Assembly (NCBI RefSeq): GCF_001598295.1
Contig: NZ_BCYR01000001.1
Span: 310,001-374,000 of the forward strand
Direction of reading: 5' to 3'
DNA length: 64,000 bases
DNA from: Klebsiella ornithinolytica NBRC 105727 = ATCC 31898
GTDB lineage: Bacteria > Pseudomonadota > Gammaproteobacteria > Enterobacterales > Enterobacteriaceae
Position numbers and translations under genes: made by a program. Below the pieces are notes generated by a model, which ran no database searches, was not told the DNA's origin, and worked only from the letters and a program-made list of their open reading frames with translations. Of this stretch, positions 38,303-47,026 are shown in pieces; positions within the stretch are counted from its first letter, which is position 1, and the number at the start of each line of letters is the position of its first letter.

Positions 38303-38698
38303 ATGAAATTAGAGCAGCTTTCCCGGGATGTGATTTTACGTGCCTCAACCCTGGCCCGTGAGCGAGGTTTTTCGGTTTCAATTTGCGTCGTCGACGATTC
38401 AGGCCTGCTGCGTCAGTTCCTGCGTATGGACGGTGCGGTTGCCGGAACCATTGACGTATCGATCAAGAAGGCGCGCACCGCCGCCTTATTTGGCGTCGAC
38501 AGCATTGACCTTGGCGAACACGCCCAGCCCGGCGGGGCCATCTATAGCCTGGAATACACCAACGGCGGATTAATCAGCTTTGGCGGCGGCGTGGTACTAC
38601 ATGATACGAATGGCGACATACTGGGCGCCGTCGGTGTCGCGGGCGCCACGGTTGAACAGGATCAGTCTATCGCCCAGGCCGCTGCAGGTGAACGATGA
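38303..38698 (+). CDS. HbpS/GlcG/PduO-C-like small protein
   Basis: The 131-residue soluble protein belongs to the GlcG/HbpS (DUF336) fold: a start of the LSRDVILRASTLARERGFSVSICVVDDSGLLRQFLRMDGA type, the middle KKARTAALFGVDS, and the end GAVGVAGATVEQDQSIAQAA. Relatives bind heme or act as accessory proteins in catabolic operons; no enzymatic role is assured. ATG 38303 follows gaggag. It overlaps the downstream MFS gene by four bases (ATGA), so the pair is probably translationally coupled. Confidence 0.78.
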   Translation: MKLEQLSRDVILRASTLARERGFSVSICVVDDSGLLRQFLRMDGAVAGTIDVSIKKARTAALFGVDSIDLGEHAQPGGAIYSLEYTNGGLISFGGGVVLHDTNGDILGAVGVAGATVEQDQSIAQAAAGER

Positions 38699-39891
38699 GT
38701 CAGAAAACGCCAATACATCCGGGGATTTGGGCCCTGGCGGTGACCTCTTTTGCCATTGGCGTAGCTGAGTTCATTGTTGTCGGGGTTCTTCCGGCCATCG
38801 CGCAAGATCTCCACGTCTCGTTGGCCGCGGCGGGTAAACTGGTCGGACTCTATGCGCTCGCACTGGCGATTGGCACGCCGCTGGCGGTACTGGGTCTGGC
38901 GCGGTTAGCGCGTAAAACGGTGTTGTTGAGCCTGATAACGCTATTCCTGGCCGGCAATATCCTCTCCTCGCTGGCGGACAGCTACCCGCTGCTGCTGGCA
39001 GGCCGGGCCATCACCGCGGTGGCGCACGGCAGTTTCTTTGCCATCGGCGCGACCGTGGCCAGCCGCCTCGCGCCACCTGGGCAAGGCGGACGAGCGATTG
39101 CTCTGATGTTTTCCGGCCTGACGTTAGCCATGGTGATCGGCGTCCCGCTGGGCAGCCTGATCGGAAATAGCGTCGGGTGGCGGCTACCGTTTTACGCCGT
39201 CGCCGGGCTGGCGGTGATAGCGTGGGTCGCCACGGCAATCTGGGTGCCCCGGCTGGCCGTACCTGAGGCCGGTAAAACCGTCACGCAACTCGCGGCGTTA
39301 CTGCGGCCGGAAATTCTGGCCATGATGGCGATAACCGTCACCGGCTTTGGCGCCAGCTTTGCCGCGTTCACGTTTATTACGCCGATCCTGACCGACATCA
39401 GCGGCTTTTCATCGCAGACCGCGAGTTTGCTGCTGATTATTTTTGGCATCGCCACGCTAATCGGGAATCAACTCGGCGGCAAACTGACGGTGACCCGGGG
39501 CTGGACATCTGCATTACGCCGGATGCTGTTGCTGCTGGCAGTTACCCTCATTTTACTGGCCGTGGCATTACCCTGGCGCCTGCCTGTGATGGTCCTGTTA
39601 TTCCTGTGGGGACTGCTGGCGTTCGGGATGTCACCGGCTTTTCAGGCCGGCATGCTGAGCACCGCTGAACGCTGGACGCCAAAAGCCGTCGATTTTGCTT
39701 CAGCCTTAAATATTGCGGCGTTTAATTTGGGGATAACCCTCGGTGAAACGCTGGGCAGTGCTGTCGTGGCGAAGGGGCTGATGGCGATGACCCCCTTAGC
39801 CGGTGTACTCCTGGTAACGATAGCTCAGCTCCCGCTGTTTTGGTTAAGCAGCCGATTTACCCGGGATGCACGCCGCGCCCATCGGGCGTAG
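38695..39891 (+). CDS. MFS transporter of the DHA1 (AraJ/YdhP-like) group
   Basis: This 398-residue, 12-segment major-facilitator protein opens with the DHA1-type motif (AVTSFAIGVAEFIVVGVLPAIAQDLHVSLAAAGKLVGLYALALAIGTPL). It keeps the motif-C region (LTLAMVIGVPLGSLIGNSVGWR). Members are drug, purine or sugar exporters; the substrate is not readable. The start overlaps the HbpS-like gene. None of the repeated palindromes of the following island lies near this unit. Confidence 0.83.
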   Translation: MSQKTPIHPGIWALAVTSFAIGVAEFIVVGVLPAIAQDLHVSLAAAGKLVGLYALALAIGTPLAVLGLARLARKTVLLSLITLFLAGNILSSLADSYPLLLAGRAITAVAHGSFFAIGATVASRLAPPGQGGRAIALMFSGLTLAMVIGVPLGSLIGNSVGWRLPFYAVAGLAVIAWVATAIWVPRLAVPEAGKTVTQLAALLRPEILAMMAITVTGFGASFAAFTFITPILTDISGFSSQTASLLLIIFGIATLIGNQLGGKLTVTRGWTSALRRMLLLLAVTLILLAVALPWRLPVMVLLFLWGLLAFGMSPAFQAGMLSTAERWTPKAVDFASALNIAAFNLGITLGETLGSAVVAKGLMAMTPLAGVLLVTIAQLPLFWLSSRFTRDARRAHRA

Positions 39892-39965
39892 ACCGCTGCT
39901 TTTTTCACGTTCCCCTGCTGCCGGTAACGGCGTGACTGGTGGTTAATGAAATGTGATCTACGATC

Positions 39966-39993
39966 AAAAGTAACTAACAAGTTGGTTACTTTT
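39966..39993. promoter_or_regulatory. Island palindrome 1 (probable TetR operator), before the GPH symporter
   Basis: The 9-bp arms AAAAGTAAC and GTTACTTTT are perfect; the core reads GTAACTAACAAGTTGGTTAC. The site is 57 bp before the ATG at 40050. This is the leftmost copy and probably marks the left edge of the co-regulated island. Confidence 0.8.
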
Positions 39994-40049
39994 AGATATC
40001 AGTGAACTATGGTACTGCGAACTCGTTACTCAGATAACAGGCGTATATC

Positions 40050-41570
40050 ATGGCAAGAAAAATCACGTTAAAACACTATCTCAGCTACGGCTCAGGGGAT
40101 TTTTTTGGTATGGGAACGACGGCACTCACCGGTGCCTGGCTGCTGTTCTTTTATACCAATTTCTGTCACCTGAGCGCGGTTGAAGCGGCATCCATTTTCG
40201 CCATTGCGCGAGTCTTCGATGCCATCGCCAGTCCGTTAATGGGCTATATTACCGATAACTTCGGCCATACTTTTCTGGGGAAAAAGTTTGGTCGCCGCAA
40301 ATTCTTTATTCTGTCGGGTATCCCCGCCGTCTTTTCCTACTGTTTTATCTGGGTCAGCGATATGGGTTACCTCTATTATCTGTTGACCTACCTTGTCTTC
40401 GAACTGGTCTACAGCATGGTTCTGGTGCCGTATGAAACCCTGGTTCCGGAAATGACCGATGACTTCAAAAAGAAAACCCGCTTCTCAGGGGCCAGAATCT
40501 CTTTCGCCCAGCTGTCGTACATCATCACGGCCTACCTGCCGGCCCTGTTTTTTAGCTGGTATGGAAAAGATAACCCCCACGCCTTCTTTTATGCCGGGCT
40601 GGTGATTGCCATCATCTGCGCCATCGCCCTGACGTTGGTGTATTGCAATACGTGGGAACGAGAGCGCAGCGTTGACCAGCAGGCGCCGCCTGCGGCGTCC
40701 GGATCTTTACTCAAGCGTTTTTTCAGCGACGCACTCTCCACCCTGAAAGTGAAAGCCTTCCGCACCCATCTTGGGATGTATCTCGGCGGGTTTATCGCCC
40801 AGGATGTATTTAATGCCGTTTTCACCTACTACGTCATCTACGTCCTGTTCCAGACCGCCACCGTCTCCTCCGAATTGCTCGGCATCATGTCCATCATGCA
40901 GCTGATCGCCGTACTCTGCATGATCCCACTGTGTATTCATTGGGGCCCCGCCCCGGCCTATCGTCTGGCGGTGGCCTTTTTTGCGCTTGCCTGCCTGACC
41001 TACGGTTTTTTATGGCTCGGGGATTTTACCCATCTTGCCGTATTGATGCTGGTCTCGGCGGTAGCGGGCTTCGGTCGCGGCGGTATTAACTATATCCCGT
41101 GGAATACCTACACCTATATGGCCGACGTCGACGAAGCGATCACCGGTCTGCGGCGCGAAGGTATTTTCGCCGGCGTCATGACCATGACGCGTAAGGCATC
41201 GCAGGCGGTCGCGGTGATGCTCGTCGGCGTTCTGCTGCAGCTGGCGCATTTTAATCCCGGCCAGCCACAGCAACCGGCGTCGGTGCATTACATTATCCTG
41301 GCCGTACTCAGTCTCGGCACCACTCTGCTTCTGATTGGCGGTTACCTGGCGTCACGTCGCTTTACGCTGAATATCAAAACGCATGCGGTACTGCGCGAGG
41401 AGTGCGACAGAATGCGCCTCGCCGGCGGGCCACTCGCCCCCGCAAGTCCGCAAAACCAGCGTATTCTCGAGGAGATTACCGGTCTGCGTTATCAGGAACT
41501 GTGGGGGAACAACTCGGTTTCACGTCTTAGCCGCCAGCCAGACGCTGACACGGTCACAGCGTCAAAATAA
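40050..41570 (+). CDS. GPH-family sugar/glycoside:cation symporter
   Basis: The 506-residue membrane protein belongs to the glycoside-pentoside-hexuronide:cation symporters (MelB, UidB and XylP relatives). Seen: the start GSGDFFGMGTTALTGAWLLFFYTNF, the signature DAIASPLMGYITDNFG...GRRKFFILSGIP, the loop VPYETLVPEMTDDFKKKTRFSGARISF, and 12 membrane segments. The C-terminal 60 residues are hydrophilic, longer than in MelB. It imports a sugar, glycoside or uronide with sodium or protons. It stands alone behind palindrome 1 and converges on the aldo-keto reductase operon. Confidence 0.88.
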   Translation: MARKITLKHYLSYGSGDFFGMGTTALTGAWLLFFYTNFCHLSAVEAASIFAIARVFDAIASPLMGYITDNFGHTFLGKKFGRRKFFILSGIPAVFSYCFIWVSDMGYLYYLLTYLVFELVYSMVLVPYETLVPEMTDDFKKKTRFSGARISFAQLSYIITAYLPALFFSWYGKDNPHAFFYAGLVIAIICAIALTLVYCNTWERERSVDQQAPPAASGSLLKRFFSDALSTLKVKAFRTHLGMYLGGFIAQDVFNAVFTYYVIYVLFQTATVSSELLGIMSIMQLIAVLCMIPLCIHWGPAPAYRLAVAFFALACLTYGFLWLGDFTHLAVLMLVSAVAGFGRGGINYIPWNTYTYMADVDEAITGLRREGIFAGVMTMTRKASQAVAVMLVGVLLQLAHFNPGQPQQPASVHYIILAVLSLGTTLLLIGGYLASRRFTLNIKTHAVLREECDRMRLAGGPLAPASPQNQRILEEITGLRYQELWGNNSVSRLSRQPDADTVTASK

Positions 41571-41576
41571 ACAATA

Positions 41577-41605
41577 ACGGGGAAGGCGATACTCGCCTTC
41601 CCCGT
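41577..41605. terminator. Bidirectional hairpin between the GPH symporter and DkgB-like gene
   Basis: Perfect 11-bp arms cggggaaggcg / cgccttccccg around atact lie between two convergent genes. Confidence 0.65.
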
Positions 41606-41628
41606 CAGACACCGCCGCATAACGCGGC

Positions 41629-42414
41629 TTACACCATCACAACGCGATAATTGGCACTTTTTAATTCGGCTATCTGCTGCATGTGGATATGGGACAGCGT
41701 AAAATCGAGGATCGCGAAGTTCTCAGCCATTCTCTGCGGATCGGAGGACATGGTATTTGACTGCACGCCCGACTGTAAAATCCAGCGCAAAATAATTTGC
41801 GCCGGCGTGCGGGCATAATATTCCGCCAGACTCTGAATAAGCCGGTATTTAAGCACTTCCCCCCGGGCTATTGAACAGTATGAGGAGAGCGGGATTTGCG
41901 TAGCGACCGCGGCCTGCAATAAGTTGCTTTGATCCAGCAGCGGATGGAACTCCACCTGATTGACAACCAGCGGCGCGGCAATGGCTTCACGTGCCCTTAC
42001 CATCTGCTGCGGAGAGAAATTACTTAAGCCGATATATTTCGTCAGCCCTTGCCGCTGCGCCTGTTCCAGCAAACGCAACGTGGCGCTGAAATCCTGCTTT
42101 GGCGGACTATGCAGCAACAACACATCCACCTGTTCAACATTCAATGCCGCCAGGCTTTGCGCCACCGAAGCCATAAACCGCTCAGCGGAGTAATTCGCCG
42201 GCAGCACTTTGGTGGTAATACAAAGTTCGCTGCGAGCGACGGGATGATGACGCAGGACTTGCCCAATCTCCTGTTCATTTTCGTACATCTGCGCGGTATC
42301 AATCGCCCGATAGCCCACGTTCAGAGCCTGTTCCAGGGCCGTCATTAATCTCTCTGCGCGCAGTTTATAGGTGCCAAAACCGCGGATAAACTCGGGCTGA
42401 TAAAGAATATTCAT
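41629..42414 (-). CDS. Aldo-keto reductase, DkgB-like
   Basis: The 261-residue NADPH-dependent reductase resembles 2,5-diketo-D-gluconate reductase B. It has the catalytic tetrad in the expected places: Asp and Tyr in GYRAIDTAQMYENEQEIG, Lys in LCITTKVL, His in VDVLLLHSP. The motif GLTKYIGLSNFSPQQM follows. The ATG at 42414 overlaps the glycerate kinase stop (ATGA), which decides the start and implies coupling; the longer frame is not used. It is the last gene of the SDR - glycerate kinase - AKR operon and probably reduces a keto-sugar or keto-acid intermediate. Confidence 0.87.
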   Translation of the reverse strand: MNILYQPEFIRGFGTYKLRAERLMTALEQALNVGYRAIDTAQMYENEQEIGQVLRHHPVARSELCITTKVLPANYSAERFMASVAQSLAALNVEQVDVLLLHSPPKQDFSATLRLLEQAQRQGLTKYIGLSNFSPQQMVRAREAIAAPLVVNQVEFHPLLDQSNLLQAAVATQIPLSSYCSIARGEVLKYRLIQSLAEYYARTPAQIILRWILQSGVQSNTMSSDPQRMAENFAILDFTLSHIHMQQIAELKSANYRVVMV

Positions 42415-43589
42415 GCTTTTTCCCTCAACGGAGGGCGCTGGCGACAAACCGCCTGGCTCGCAGCCAGATGCCACAACGAGGCAATATTGAACGCCGTCGA
42501 TTCCAGCAGAGCGGCGGCTTCGCGCAGCGCGCGTTCATAGGAGATAATGCCAGGAACCAGCGAAAATGCCGAACGGAGCCCGAGCGCGTACAGCGCTTCA
42601 TAACCACTGCCGAGCGACCCGGCCAGCGCAATACTGGGGCAACCGTGGGCATGCGCACGGCTGATCACGCCGGCAGGCCCTTTGCCGCGACTGGTCTGGG
42701 CGTCAAGGCGCCCTTCACCGGTAATCACCAGATCGGCCCCGCGCACCTGCTCATCAAAGTTAAGCGTGTTGAGCACAAGATCGATGCCGCTGGAGATATC
42801 GGCTCCCAGTATCCCCTGCAGCGTAGCGCCCATTCCGCCGGCCGCACCACCGCCCTTGAGGCTGGCGATATCCGTTCCGGAGCGGCCCCTGAGAACGCTG
42901 GCGACCCGGGCGAGGTTGTTTTCAATTCTCAGCGCCGTGTGCGCGGTCACCCCTTTTTGCGGACCAAAAACGGCCGTAGCGCCCTGCTCGCCGAGCAACG
43001 TATTGTTCACATCGCAGGCCAGCTGGAACGTTACCCCGGCTAATCGCGGATCGAGACCGGAGCAATCAATCTCAGCCAGTTGATCAAGTCCCCCGGCGCC
43101 CCACGAGACCTCGTCTCCGCCGGCGGTGGTACAGCGACAGCCCAACGCCTGCAGCATGCCAATCCCCCCCTCATTGGTGGCGCTGCCGCCCAGACCAATA
43201 ATGATTTTGTCGACCTCGCGATCCAGCGCCGCGCGAATGAGCTCCCCGACCCCATAGCTGGTCGCTATCAGCGGGTCCCTCTCCTGCGGCGCCACCCACT
43301 GCAAACCGCAGGCGGCGGCCACTTCAATGACCGCCGTTTTCCCATCCCCCAGCAGGCCAAAAAAACCGTTCACCGGCCTTCCCATCGGCCCGGTAACCGG
43401 GACGAAAATCAGCTGTCCGGCGGTGGCATTAATCAGCGCGTCAACCGTGCCTTCGCCGCCATCGGCGATCGGCAGTTTCACGTATTCCGCATCTGGCAGC
43501 GCTCTGCGCAGACCGCGTTCGATAGCATCAGCCACCGCGCTGGCGGAGAGGCTCTCCTTGAAGGAGTCCGGGGCAATAATTATTTTCAT
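42411..43589 (-). CDS. Glycerate kinase (GarK/GlxK type)
   Basis: The 392-residue type I glycerate 2-kinase phosphorylates D-glycerate with ATP, feeding phosphoglycerate to glycolysis. Family landmarks: start KIIIAPDSFKESLSASAVADAIERGLR, PIADGGEGTVDAL, IIIGLGGSATNEGGIGMLQALG, FGPQKGVTAHTALRIENNL, and VITGEGRLDAQTSRGKGPAGV. The C-terminus is about ten residues longer than GarK (SQAVCRQRPPLREKA). Its presence implies that the island's pathway yields glycerate, usually through tartronate semialdehyde or hydroxypyruvate. It lies 18 bp downstream of the SDR gene. Confidence 0.93.
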   Translation of the reverse strand: MKIIIAPDSFKESLSASAVADAIERGLRRALPDAEYVKLPIADGGEGTVDALINATAGQLIFVPVTGPMGRPVNGFFGLLGDGKTAVIEVAAACGLQWVAPQERDPLIATSYGVGELIRAALDREVDKIIIGLGGSATNEGGIGMLQALGCRCTTAGGDEVSWGAGGLDQLAEIDCSGLDPRLAGVTFQLACDVNNTLLGEQGATAVFGPQKGVTAHTALRIENNLARVASVLRGRSGTDIASLKGGGAAGGMGATLQGILGADISSGIDLVLNTLNFDEQVRGADLVITGEGRLDAQTSRGKGPAGVISRAHAHGCPSIALAGSLGSGYEALYALGLRSAFSLVPGIISYERALREAAALLESTAFNIASLWHLAASQAVCRQRPPLREKA

Positions 43590-43607
43590 CGCATTTACCT
43601 GCTTAAA

Positions 43608-44387
43608 TCAGAAACGGGGAACCAGCATTCCGCCATCGGCGCTAATCACCTGACCGGTTAAATAGGGCATTCCCCCGCTGGCGAGGGTGGTCACGATCGT
43701 GCCTATCTGAGCGGGAGTCCCCAGTTCCGGCAACAGCGTTAAGCCTTCATCAACGCGCTGTTGATACATGGCCAGCGAGGGCTGGGTCATTTCGGTGACA
43801 ATCAGCCCCGGCTGGATATCAAAAACCTGCACTCCGGCCTGCGCCAGTCGCGCGGCAAACAGTTTCGCCACCATCGCCGCCCCGGCTTTCGACACGCAGT
43901 ACTCTCCGCGATTGATGGAGGCCGCGGAGGCGTTCGAAGAAGAGACCACGATCAGGCTGTAGTGCAGTTCTGGCTGGCAGGTGCGCGCCAGCAGGCGTCT
44001 GGCAAAAGCCTGACAGAGGAAGAACGTGGCGCGGGCGTTAACCGCCTGACAGCGATCGTAGCTTTCCGGCGTCACGTCGAGGAGATCGCCGCGGCTGGTC
44101 ACCGAGACGCCGGCGTTATTCACGAACGTCGTCAACGGTCCTAGCGCATTTTCCGCCCGCGCCAGCATCCTGTCGTGCAGGCTGATATCCGCCACATCCC
44201 CGGGGATCGCAACCGCATTCACCCCCCAACCTTCCAGCCGCGCTACGGATGCCTGTAGCGTGGCGGAATCCTGATAATCATTCAGCGCAATATCAAAACC
44301 GGCCTGCGCCAGCTTCGCAGCAATCTCAAAACCAATGCCGCGAGCCCCGCCGGTGATAAACGCAACCTGTCGTGTTTTAACCGTCAT
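43608..44387 (-). CDS. Short-chain dehydrogenase/reductase (SDR)
   Basis: The 259-residue classical SDR has the nucleotide motif TGGARGIGFEIA, the NNAG motif (FVNNAGVSVTSRGD), catalytic Ser (VVSSSNASAASINRGEYCVSKAG) with the YxxxK pair Tyr-Cys-Val-Ser-Lys, and a C-terminal dimer segment (YLTGQVISADGG). It probably oxidises a sugar, polyol or hydroxy acid. ATG 44387 is preferred (gggac upstream); an earlier in-frame ATG at 44414 lacks a ribosome site. First gene of a minus-strand operon with palindrome 2 upstream. Confidence 0.88.
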   Translation of the reverse strand: MTVKTRQVAFITGGARGIGFEIAAKLAQAGFDIALNDYQDSATLQASVARLEGWGVNAVAIPGDVADISLHDRMLARAENALGPLTTFVNNAGVSVTSRGDLLDVTPESYDRCQAVNARATFFLCQAFARRLLARTCQPELHYSLIVVSSSNASAASINRGEYCVSKAGAAMVAKLFAARLAQAGVQVFDIQPGLIVTEMTQPSLAMYQQRVDEGLTLLPELGTPAQIGTIVTTLASGGMPYLTGQVISADGGMLVPRF

Positions 44388-44445
44388 TTTTTCGTCCCAT
44401 TGTTGGTTGAGCATACGCCGAAATCATAGCGACGGCTCTCGCCAC

Positions 44446-44469
44446 TTGTAAATAAATAGTTACTTACAA
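44446..44469. promoter_or_regulatory. Island palindrome 2, before the SDR operon
   Basis: The half sites TTGTAAATAAAT and AGTTACTTACAA are complementary at 10 of 12 positions. The site is 58 bp upstream of the SDR start. Confidence 0.75.
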
Positions 44470-44787
44470 ATGTCAAATATGCGATCCAGGTAGATAGCGG
44501 AGTTGAGGGCAAGATCGTCAGCAAAATCTTTGTGACTGATCTCCCAAACGCAAGCAAAACACCGCCCGCAGAAAAATAACAACAAAAACAATATAAATCA
44601 TAGCGATAAGAGTAATTCGCTGGCAAAGAACCGTCACACCGGCGCTGACGCATTTGCCAACGGTACATTCATAAATTATCAGTAAAAACAAATAACTAGA
44701 TAATTCCTAATCAGATGAAAACGCCAGGCAAACTGTCTCTCTCCCCCTTCATTGCCAATTACTTTCCTGGATGATATATCCTCAACT

Positions 44788-44809
44788 TGTAAGTAATTAG
44801 TTATTTACA
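44788..44809. promoter_or_regulatory. Island palindrome 3, before the ABC transporter operon
   Basis: Half sites TGTAAGTAATT and AGTTATTTACA pair at 9 of 11 positions. The site is 63 bp upstream of the binding-protein start. Confidence 0.75.
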
Positions 44810-44872
44810 TGTTACGCGTTTTATCACCAGAAACGATCCTCCATGTGAACCGAAAAGACAGGAAATATCGCT

Positions 44873-45988
44873 ATGTCATTTATTAAAAAATTCGTTGAAA
44901 AAAGCGTGATTAGCCGACGTGAATTCCTGCTGAAAAGCGCCCTTGGCATCGGCGGCATGGCTGCGCTCCCGCTTATCAGCCCACTGTCGAAAGCCATGGC
45001 TGCCGAAGGGGGGAATTTCACTCTGGCCTGGGGCTACCGCGATCCTGATAACTCCTACTGGAACGCGATTGCCGCCGGGGGGCAATCTTATGCGAAGACG
45101 CAAAACTCGCCGATGGTGAGTCTGATTAACGGCGGTAATAACGAGAAGGTGCTCTCTGATATCAAAGCCCTGCTCTCGAAAACCGAAGGGAAGCTGGCGA
45201 TCGGCTGCGATCCGAACGATGCCCCTAACGCCCGGGCGGTGGTGACGGCCTGTCAGCAGCGCGGCGCATTTATTACCACTATCTGGAACAAAACCGACGA
45301 TCTGCATCCGTGGGATTTTGGCGACAACTACGTCGCCCATATCAGCTGGTCTGATTTCGAACCGGCCCAGCAGTGCGCGCAGCTGCTGTTTGACGCGATG
45401 GGCAAAAAGGGCGGGATTGTCGGGCTGGGCGGTATCGCCTCTAACGTCCCGGCGATTGAACGCAAAGCGGGGTTGATGCACAAGCTGAAGGAGAATCCGG
45501 ATATCAAGCTGCTGGACTGGCAGGATGCGGACTGGAGTACGTCAAAAGCCAACGACATGATGTCAACGATGCTCACCCGCTTCGGGGATGATATCAAAGG
45601 TATTTTCTCCTCCAACGACAGCATGACTCTCGGCATTATTGAAGCGCTGCGCGCTGAAGGCCTCGCGGGGCAGATACCCATTGTCTCCTACGACGGTACC
45701 CCGGACGCCGTCAAGCTGTGCATCAGCGGTGAAATACTCTGCACCGTGAGCACTGACCCCTACTGGGCCGGCGGCATCGCGCTTTCCCTGGCTCACCATG
45801 CGGCTATCGGCAGCTTCAAACCATCCGCCGAACCGCATGAGCATCGCGAATTTTATGGCCCGACGATCATGATAACCAAAGATGACGCGCAGAAATGGTA
45901 TCAGGAGAATATCGTGAATACGCCGGTGGTCGACTGGAACAATTTCTGGCAGGCGTCGAAAGGCCCCATTCAGTATCGCAAATTATAG
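44873..45988 (+). CDS. Sugar ABC transporter, periplasmic binding protein with Tat signal
   Basis: The 371-residue protein is a type I periplasmic binding protein (RbsB/peripla_BP_4 group). It has an unusual N-terminus: SRREFLLKSALGIGGMAALPLISPLSKAMAAEGG is a twin-arginine signal, so the protein is expected to be exported folded. The mature part shows the family pattern (YWNAIAAGGQSYAKTQ; DIKALLSKTEGKLAIGCDPNDAPNARAVVTACQQRG; GIFSSNDSMTLGIIEALRAEGLAGQIPIVSYDGTPDA). The ligand is probably a sugar or polyol. It leads the binding protein - permease - ATPase - permease - ADH operon. Confidence 0.88.
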   Translation: MSFIKKFVEKSVISRREFLLKSALGIGGMAALPLISPLSKAMAAEGGNFTLAWGYRDPDNSYWNAIAAGGQSYAKTQNSPMVSLINGGNNEKVLSDIKALLSKTEGKLAIGCDPNDAPNARAVVTACQQRGAFITTIWNKTDDLHPWDFGDNYVAHISWSDFEPAQQCAQLLFDAMGKKGGIVGLGGIASNVPAIERKAGLMHKLKENPDIKLLDWQDADWSTSKANDMMSTMLTRFGDDIKGIFSSNDSMTLGIIEALRAEGLAGQIPIVSYDGTPDAVKLCISGEILCTVSTDPYWAGGIALSLAHHAAIGSFKPSAEPHEHREFYGPTIMITKDDAQKWYQENIVNTPVVDWNNFWQASKGPIQYRKL

Positions 45989-46055
45989 TATTCCCCCTTC
46001 TGCGAAAATTTATTCTCAATGAAGACGTTATACATTCAATGAGTGAAGGTCGAAC

Positions 46056-47021
46056 ATGTCATCACATTCAAGCTATAAAGAGTTTTTGCGCAAATGGGCG
46101 CCGCTGATGGTGCTGCTGCTCCTGTGCACCATCATCAGCGTGATTTATCCCGGATTTTTATCGGTGCGTAATTTCTCGCGTTTACTGACCGCCAGCGCCG
46201 CGCCGTTAATGATCGCGATTGGCGTGACGTTTATCATCATTATGGGTTCGATCGACCTGTCAATTGAAGGCATTATGGCTTTCTGCGGTTCGATGCTGGC
46301 CATTATTATGGTGAAGCTGGGCGGCTTTAGCGAACTCGGTTATTTAGCGATCCCCGCAGCGATTCTTATTTCGGCCGCCTGTGGGCTCATTAATGGTCTG
46401 ATTCACGTCACGCTAAAAATCCCCTCGTTCCTGGTCAGCCTGGGAATTGGTTTCAGCTTAATTGGTGTCACCATGGTGATTACCGGCGGCGAACGCATTC
46501 CCCTGCCCGACCGGACATTCCGGCTCCTGCTGACCGAACGCATTTTTGATTTCCCGCTGATGGTCTATCTCGCCGGGGCGGCCCTGCTGTGCGCCTGGTT
46601 TATTCAACGCTATACCGCGCTGGGACGTAATTTTTATGCGGTCGGCGGCGGCGAGCACCTGGCCTACGCGTCCGGTCTGTCGGTAAAACGTATTCGCGTG
46701 CTCGGCTTTGCGCTGGCCGGGGTCTTTTACGGCCTGGGCGCCGTCTTTGCGGTGGCCCGCCTGGGGTCGGTCGCCAGCAACCTGGGCGACGGTTACACCT
46801 TTATCGCCATCACTTCCGTGGTCGTCGGCGGTACCTCCTTAATGGGCGGCAACGGCGGCGTATGGCAAAGCCTGATCGGCGTGCTGATTATCAACGTGAT
46901 TAACAATGGCATGGTGCTGGTCGGTTTCCCGACCTATATCCAGCAGGGCGTTTTAGGCGCGTTAGTTATTATCTCGGTGGCATTAGTCACTAATCGTAAA
47001 CGTCTGCAAATAGTGAAGTGA
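46056..47021 (+). CDS. Sugar ABC transporter permease 1 (RbsC type)
   Basis: The 321-residue inner-membrane permease of the BPD_transp_2 family has about ten segments and RbsC-like landmarks (GVTFIIIMGSIDLSIEGIMAFCGS; LGRNFYAVGGGEHLAYASGLSVKRIRVLGFALAGVFYGLGAVF; SVVVGGTSLMGGNGGVWQSLIGVLIINVINNGMVL). It ends by overlapping the ATPase frame. A second permease of the same family follows the ATPase, so the transporter may be a heterodimer. Confidence 0.9.
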   Translation: MSSHSSYKEFLRKWAPLMVLLLLCTIISVIYPGFLSVRNFSRLLTASAAPLMIAIGVTFIIIMGSIDLSIEGIMAFCGSMLAIIMVKLGGFSELGYLAIPAAILISAACGLINGLIHVTLKIPSFLVSLGIGFSLIGVTMVITGGERIPLPDRTFRLLLTERIFDFPLMVYLAGAALLCAWFIQRYTALGRNFYAVGGGEHLAYASGLSVKRIRVLGFALAGVFYGLGAVFAVARLGSVASNLGDGYTFIAITSVVVGGTSLMGGNGGVWQSLIGVLIINVINNGMVLVGFPTYIQQGVLGALVIISVALVTNRKRLQIVK

Positions 47022-47026
47022 CGATT

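Larger units (their letters stand above)
44388..44872. promoter_or_regulatory. Divergent control region between the SDR operon and the ABC operon
   Basis: This 485-bp AT-rich region has no supported gene. It holds good palindromes at 44446-44469 and 44788-44809 and a weaker partial copy near 44690-44705 (aataactagataatt). The outer two sit close to the SDR and ABC starts respectively. Confidence 0.7.

Noticed and set aside
42468..43661. Plus-strand frames of about 190 codons opposite glycerate kinase
   Set aside because: These are shadows of the strongly supported minus-strand kinase gene and show no domain of their own.
44690..44705. A possible tenth island palindrome (aataactagataatt)
   Set aside because: Only one half fits the consensus well; it lies between two good copies and may be chance in AT-rich DNA.
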